From: Linnemannia schmuckeri
Taxonomy: Eukaryota; Mortierellomycota; Mortierellomycetes; Mortierellales; Mortierellaceae
Assembly (NCBI GenBank): GCA_029449235.1
Contig: JANATG010000014.1
Coordinates: 868,001-932,000 of the forward strand
Length of the DNA: 64,000 nucleotides
Direction of reading: 5' to 3'
Shown: piece after piece, positions 58,102 to 64,000 of the stretch
Numbering within the stretch: the stretch's first letter is position 1
Layout: each line of letters starts with the position of its first letter
Notes under the pieces: model-generated
Databases searched by the model: none
Told to the model about the DNA's origin: nothing
Seen by the model: only the letters and a program-made list of their open reading frames with translations
Made by a program: the position numbers and the translations under genes

Positions 58102-61098
58102 ATGGCAGATATCCAGACTCAGGTCGTTGAGGAGACTCAAGAATTCATCGTTGTCTCCGAAAACGCCACCGCCACCAACACTTCCACCATTACTGCCACC
58201 ATCATCACCGACACCAACAACAACGAGCCTGCTCTGGCACCAGAAGTAACAGAGCCTGCACCGATTGCGCCTGCGCCTGCTCCCGCTTCCGCTGTCGTCA
58301 TTACAGAGGTCAAGCAGCAGAGCCGACTGTCCCTGGCATTCAAGAAAATCTCTGGAGGGTGTGGTAAGTTCATCAAGCAAGGAAAGCCTTTTTTTTTCGT
58401 TTCCCTTTTAATCACCAGGTGCATCGCTATCGCGTTTTTTGAAACGCAGGAAGGAGGAGTAGAGGGGGGACGTGTTTGCTTGTGTGCTTGTGTGCATGCG
58501 GAGTTAGTTTGGGTATGACATTGGAGGTACAACGAACACAAGAGAACACAAAAAAATGTCCGTCAACAAGGAAGGAAGGAGGACTGATAACCATGCAAAA
58601 CAAAAAGAAGAAATCCTTATGTTTGTCATCGATACTCGGCAGGCCTAAAAGGAAAAAGAGAAATGATATCTTTTTCACCTTTTACGCAGCTATCCTCTCA
58701 ACCTATTCTCTATCCCTGTCGCTATCCCTTTCTATCCTATCATACCCATCAGACGTGTATCGTTCTTCGTTCTTGTCACCTTGAAGCCAAGTTTTTTTTT
58801 ATTGTTTGATCTTGTGTCCCTGTGGGGTTCTCCCTGATGGTATTCTTCCTCTCCTTCCTCCACTCGTCGGCGCACACGGACGCCACACCTGTGAAATGAG
58901 TTGTCCATAGCACATCAAAGTTGAATCCCCTACCCCCTTTACTTGTTCTAACTCTCCCCCTCTCCTCCTGTCCCTTACTCCCCCCTTTCCCTCTCTGTCG
59001 CATGGGCAGTTCCTTGTCCACTTTTATGGACCCAAGTAGCTTTGTTTGGTGTTCCATTTGGGCCTTACGCCTTTTTTTTTTTTCCATTTGACACTTATGT
59101 TATTCTTGGAGCACAGGACAATATGGCTCTCCACATTCACACTTCCATCACCACCCTTCATTCACCACCCCCTGTTTTTCTCTTTGAATCATTCAACTTT
59201 GCCTTCTTTGGGATGGTTTGGGCGTTTTGCTTGTTTGTCTTTGGTGATGTCTGTGTGTTCAGGGGGTAATGGTTGAAGGGTTCGTTTGTTGTTTGTTTTG
59301 AATGGTTCTTGGCGTTTTTCCTTCTGATGGCACTTTGCTGTTGTTTTGCTTCCTTCCGCTGTTCTTTTGTTCTCTTCACTCGTTCCGACGAACTGTGTTC
59401 ATTTTTAGCCTTACCTCCTTTTTTCTTTTCTCCCTCCCCTTTCTCAATACACACAAATTCTCTCTTGCTCTCGCCCTCTCCCGTCCCTTGATCACCCTGT
59501 CTCTTTACTGCGCTCTCACCCTTTCACCATTCATTCTTTAGCCTCTTTTGTCTCTTTTCTTTTTTTTCCATGGACGCATACAAAAACACGTGCGTTGGAT
59601 AAGATTAACGTGATCAACTAACTTCCCATTCTTAATCGCGTATAACTCGCGTTGGAAAACTATGATAGGTCTTTGCTTCAGTCCGCTCAAGAGCAGCCCC
59701 ACAGATTACCACAACCTTGTCGAGACACCCACAGACGAAGACGAACCTCACCACCTTCCTGGCTCTCATGACAATAACGGCAACGCTTCAGTTCCAGTCG
59801 TGTTCACGGACGATTATAAGGGCGAGCATCGGGCAGAAGACGAGATTGTTGTTGCAAGCAGTTCAACGGATAGCCATGGCTACCTTCATCGGGAGGAAGT
59901 GCATGAGGAGATCAAGAGCCGTGACCTAGCCGTCGTTGAGGAGTTTACGACGGTGATGGATGAGCATAATGTTATCCAGGAGGAGGAGCAGCCGCAGGAG
60001 ATGGAGGAGGTGCAGTTCTCGACCCAGATTATCGATGCGCCTGCAACGTTTGTGGAAGAGATTGTTGAAAATGTTGTTGACGATTCAACCCTCCCTACCG
60101 CTGCCACTATGGTTGAAGCAACCCCAACACCAGCGTCAGCACCAGAGGCGGTCTCCCTTCCAGCCACACCGGCACCCACCCGCTCAAAAACCTTCTCCAA
60201 ACTCACCAGGCGGTCGCCCTCGGCCTCGGTCACCACCTCGTCGTCGAATTCACCGTCGTCTCCATCGTCCCCTCCTTCCACGTCGCCTCTTCGGGAACGT
60301 CTGGGTCGGTTTGCAAAGATTATTCGTCCCAGCGAGACCAGCTCTTCGATTCACTCCAAGGTCGAATCGCTCAAGGTTTCGACTGCACGGTCGACCCCTA
60401 CTGTTGAGGATGCCGTCGTCTCCACTGTCATTACCGCTGAGCCCGAGCAGATCATGGAGAAGAAGACTACCGTCCCTCTGACACCTGTCTCTCCAGTCCT
60501 CAAGGAACTCGCAGTTCTCCCTCTCCGATCCGATACCACCCCACCATTGCCCCCACAGCCCCAGCAACACAACAACCGCCGTAACTCCTTGGCTGTCGAT
60601 ACCCTCGTTGCAAACAACACTACCACCACCACCACTACCACGACTACCTCTTCCACCCACACCACCACCACATCAACCCCAGTAGCCATTCCATCATCCT
60701 GGTCCAATTCCCCCACAACCCTCCACCAGCATGACATTAGCACCACCTCCGGCCAGTCCATCTCCCGCACCGGTCGCGCGTCGACCATGGACAGCACTAC
60801 CGAGGTCGGATCCCTGAGCTCTAATTCCAACTCCAATTCTAACGAGCAGCTTTCTACCATTGCCACTTCGGCCCCCACGGGCAAGGACGGATTGAAGGCG
60901 AACCGGAGGAAAAGTGTGATGAAGAAGTTGGGCAAGATTATCAACACCATGAACACCAACAGCCGGAAGAACAGTATGGATAAGGATAGGGATAGTACGA
61001 CGACGACGACGACGACAAAGAATGAGAAGCGAGTGAGTCGACAGGGTAGTGTGGCGTTGACTAGTCCTTTGGAGTCAGAGGAGAACCTTGGCTTCTAA
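58102..61098 (+). CDS. Unrecognised Ser/Thr-rich disordered protein with a 1.3-kb intron
   Basis: Exon 1 (58102-58363) and exon 2 (59669-61098) join to give 563 residues; the GTAAGT donor and GATAG acceptor keep the frame and make a GGCGLCFSP junction. I do not recognise a family. Exon 1 encodes an acidic, Thr/Ala/Pro-rich tail ending in a short basic helix (SRLSLAFKKI). Exon 2 is acidic at first (EEEQPQEMEEV), then Ser/Thr/Pro-rich, with Arg-Arg-x-Ser type sites (RRNSLAVD, RRKSVMKKLG, SRQGSVAL), a basic segment LRERLGRFAKIIRPS, a Thr10 run (about 60617-60650) and another Thr run from an ACG repeat (60997-61015). The Cys pair at the junction could be acylated. Basophilic-kinase sites plus basic amphipathic patches suggest a membrane- or cytoskeleton-linked regulatory protein; this is inference. 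An in-frame ATG at 59662, inside the intron end, could start a shorter form. Confidence 0.72.
58364..59668 (+). other. 1,305-nt intron, possible alternative promoter region
   Basis: About ten times the usual intron length here. Its 3' half (58950-59580) is pyrimidine-rich and resembles the promoter and leader regions of other genes in the window. It ends tatgatag, placing an ATG seven bases before exon 2 and in frame with it. Confidence 0.55.
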
Positions 61099-62004
61099 AC
61101 GAGCGAGGAGACATGATACCATAGCGAGATAACCTCTAGTAGGAGTAGATCACGATCCCCAAAACAAAGCCGCTCATACCAAAAACATACCATACGATAA
61201 GACTTTTACCCAAAAACTACTAAAAAAAAAACCAACAAAAAAACAAAACGATATGTAACTGCTAGATCTTTGTGCACTAGTGTCTGTCTGCCTGCATGCA
61301 TTGCATGGACTATAGCCATTGCTCTCTCTTTTTTTCGTTGTTGTTATTTCCAATTGACAGTCCTATAGCATGCAAGGGGGGTGGTTACATATCGAGTGAT
61401 ACGAGTCTGTGGACCCAACCAAGATGCTCCAAAAGAGATCAAATTTCGACCATATCCACTAGATACACCCACAGACACATCTCTCTCTCTCTCTCTCTCT
61501 TTGTAGGTCTCGACCGCGAACAGGAGAGTGTATCGGCGTTCTGTGCTTTTGTCTCTTTTTGGCTTTTAGGTAAACAAAGAACAAAGGCCGTTATCAGTGT
61601 GAGACAGCAATGATTGGGATGGAGGATCGAGAAGCCAGAAGCCACTGCCTAAATGTTTCCGAGAGCCGGGTAACACGGACCGCGCGAATGAGGGTTGTTT
61701 TCGATCCGAAAGGGTAAAAAAGACGACGAGCGGAGACACATGGATCACTGTGTATTGGTTGGCTCAGCTTTGATGGAGGGACAAAAAGCCCTTCTAAGAA
61801 AAAAGAAAAAATCTCCTGGTTAAAACAAGTGGGCGAGACATCGGAATCAGGCTAGATTTGGGTTGGGCAATGGGTAGGAGGAATACTGGACTTGGACTAT
61901 GGGATGTGAAGGGCATGCGATCGAGGAAGAAAAAGGTTTAGACCTATGTGTTCATGCGCAACATTCAAAATGGGACCATTTTGCATCTTCTCTCTTTTCC
62001 TTTT

Positions 62005-62041
<37 letters not shown>

Positions 62042-62201
62042 CATCTTTTCCTTGCAAACCCTTATCTATCCACATAACCATCCATACACTTATTTAACGG
62101 TCGATCCTTGTACAAATCCCCTTCGACTCACATACACTAATATCACCAGCACCCCATCAATCACCTCTTCACTAACTAACAACTCACAGACAATAACAAA
62201 G
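61099..62201. other. Spacer with hexokinase promoter and leader
   Basis: 1.1 kb. It holds the 3' UTR of the Ser/Thr-rich protein gene, a (TC)n run at about 61482-61501, a 35-nt T-run at 62007-62041, and a CA-rich leader (62043-62201) before the hexokinase ATG. No canonical AATAAA was found after 61098. No gene is seen. Confidence 0.5.
62007..62041 (+). repeat. T-run, 35 nt
   Basis: The longest homopolymer in the window, 160 bp upstream of the hexokinase ATG and just before the CA-rich leader. It may act as a nucleosome-excluding promoter element. Confidence 0.9.
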
Positions 62202-63910
62202 ATGGCTTCGACTCCGATTGCAAGCAAGATTATCCCAAAGGCAGCACGCGTGCCCATTGATCCGGCCCAGATCGAGTACACCTCCAACCGCCAAAAGAAC
62301 GCTGTCGAGGCCCTCATCAACGAATTCACCATCTACCCTCAGTTGCTTCAGGATATCAAGGCCAACTTTATGGAAGGCATGAACAAGGGCCTCAAGAAGG
62401 ATGGCGAGACCATGGCCATGGTCACCTCCTATGTCATGGGTCGTCTCGATGGCTCAGGTATGAGCAATGGGGTTTGATTACACGCTTGCTTTTTTATTGG
62501 AAAAAAGAAGAGAAGGAGAGATAACGACGTTTTTGTGTTTGCTCTCGTGAACTTTGTTAAAATCTCCTTATCTTTTCTGTGTGTCTGTGTTGTTGGTCGT
62601 AAAACTTTCTTTGTACCCGTGGGATTCTTTTTTGTTGTGCACACGGAACACTGATACCTAAATGTATTTTTTTTTACCTCTTTCTTTTTATATCTTTTGA
62701 TGATGTACGTTATCTTTGACAATGAATAGAGGTCGGCTCGTACTTGGCGTTGGATGTCGGTGGCACCAACTTGCGTGTCGTCGCTGTCCACCTCACCGGA
62801 GGTGGGGAGATCACCACTCGCCAGACCAAATACAGGATCGACGAGAGGCTCAAGGTCGGCGATGCCAAGGCCCTCTTCGGTAAGTTCTTGTCTCTCGTCA
62901 TCTCTGCAAAAAAAAAAATTTGTCGACAACAAACAAAAAGAATTACAAGCAACGTCTGTTGTTCGTCATTTCTCGTATGTTTCCTTATTATTTCATTGGA
63001 TTCTCTTTCCTCACATTTCCTTGGACGAACACGAACAAACAATTGGTGTCATGCACGCATTTATCGGGTGTGTTATTATTTTTAATTTTTTCTTTCGGTT
63101 GGATGATACTTTTTTTTTTTGCATGAAGGAAATGGATCGGCACTAAAACAGAGTTATTTGAGCATACTTGACTTCTTCGTTTTTGCGAAGGAAAAGAGGA
63201 AGGAATGGACCCGGGTTGTTGGAATGGACAATTAACATAAGAGGAGAATGTCAGATCCTGATCTGAAGGATACGAATATACGATGCCCTTTTTTTTATAT
63301 GTATATGTATGTGTATATGTATGTGTATGTGTGTTACATGCACACCATCCGTTCCAGATGGATCAATCAACTGGACTTTTGGATGATATCATTGATCGAA
63401 TACTAACTGACCTAACCATTGTGTCTTTGAATGGGGGTGTTTTTGTGCCTTCTCATGAATAGATTTCATGGCTGTCTGTGTCGATTCTTTCTGTAAGTTA
63501 TCCTTCTTCTTTATCCATCTCCTTCAATGATAACAACAAGATGCATTGTTTACATCCTACTGTACTATCATCTTCTCCCCTCCCTCAAAGAAACAAAGAA
63601 GTCGTTCGATTTGTTATCTGCCCAATGTTTGTCTCGCAAAACCAATGCAGACCAAATCACTAGTCACATCTCTTTCTAACTTACCATTGATACTTTGTCG
63701 CAATAGTGGATGAGCACCAGATCACAGTCCGTGGAGACACCCAGTTCGAGCTCGGATTTACCTTTTCCTTCCCCGTCCTTCAGACCTCCATCAACAGAGG
63801 AACCTTGATCACCTGGACAAAAGGCTTCAACGCCGCCGGAATGGTCGGAAAGGACCCCGTCGCTTATCTCCAGGACGCCTTCAACCGTCGCCACCTCCCT
63901 GTCCGCGTCG
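62202..63910 (+). CDS. Hexokinase, 5' part (continues past the window edge)
   Basis: ATP-dependent phosphorylation of glucose and other hexoses, first step of glycolysis. Exons 62202-62457, 62730-62879, 63463-63492 and 63707-63910 encode the first 213 residues; the GTAAGT at 63911 starts another intron and the rest lies beyond the window. Seen: an N-terminal helix region, the phosphate-binding loop LALDVGGTNLRVV (residues about 91-103), and the sugar-binding hexokinase signature in exon 4 (GFTFSFPVLQTSINRGTLI, then TWTKGFNAAG). Exon 3 is a microexon of 30 nt encoding the FMAVCVDSF segment. The introns (272, 583 and 214 nt) are longer than most here. The start ATG (aaagATGg) has a good context and gives the usual N-terminal length. 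Glucokinase and hexokinase cannot be told apart from this part. Confidence 0.93.
63297..63334 (+). repeat. TATG/TGTA microsatellite in hexokinase intron 2
   Basis: Alternating tatg, tgta and tgtg units of about 38 nt, in the 583-nt intron just upstream of the 30-nt microexon. Confidence 0.8.
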
Positions 63911-64000
63911 GTAAGTCTCTCTTTCTTTGCTTTACTTCACTACTACTGCCGCTGTTGTTGTTGGTGTTGTTGAGAAGAAAGGGGGCGTTTCTCTTATCAG

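Overview
The window is eukaryotic and fungal. Genes carry short GT-AG introns (mostly 90-215 nt, acceptors usually TAG) with AATAAA-type signals, and they encode a hybrid histidine kinase, PDR-type ABC transporter, GH17 wall glucanase, F-box/LRR proteins, INCENP, NudC and a YCK-like casein kinase. I infer an early-diverging filamentous fungus, most likely Mortierellomycotina (Mortierella/Linnemannia-like), from the gene content, the F-box style and the long disordered, simple-sequence-rich proteins. This is inference; no marker gene here proves it. I see no recognisable transposon, tRNA, rRNA or CRISPR array.

Layout. 1-41 kb is compact. In order it holds: the 3' part of a dual hybrid histidine kinase (2-5938, +); a ZNFX1/Hrr1-like RNA helicase with NF-X1 and RZ zinc fingers (6599-13543, +); an unrecognised acidic protein (15500-17083, +); two F-box/LRR paralogues tail to tail (17650-19638, + and 19773-21500, -); TTI1 of the TTT complex (21958-26071, +); an unrecognised disordered protein (26312-28755, +); a full-length PDR ABC transporter in 8 exons (28954-34474, -); INCENP in 4 exons (35575-39417, -) head to head with NudC in 5 exons (39857-41071, +); and a membrane-type casein kinase I in 7 exons (41754-44149, -).

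44-64 kb is different. Spacers of 4.9 and 6.9 kb, rich in CT/GA tracts and A-runs of 23-30 nt, surround a type II membrane GH17 glucanase (49043-51223, +). An unrecognised Ser/Thr-rich protein with a 1.3-kb intron follows (58102-61098, +). The 5' part of a hexokinase gene with a 30-nt microexon (62202 to past 63910, +) ends the window.

The intron-exon models were built by hand from splice consensus and reading-frame continuity. The summed coding length of every complete multi-exon model is a multiple of three and each encodes expected family motifs where a family is recognised, which supports the junctions. Functional themes are signalling (histidine kinase, CK1), RNA and genome regulation (ZNFX1-like helicase, TTI1), mitosis (INCENP, NudC), wall and membrane biology (GH17, PDR transporter), ubiquitin adaptors (F-box) and glycolysis (hexokinase). 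This is a eukaryotic neighbourhood, not an operon, but shared promoters (INCENP/NudC, F-box/TTI1) and a tail-to-tail F-box pair suggest local co-regulation. No undescribed multi-gene system stands out. The best leads are the dual-kinase architecture with a split receiver domain, the RNAi-type helicase with an in-frame intron at its P-loop, the INCENP-NudC shared promoter, the promoter-like deserts and the three unrecognised disordered proteins.
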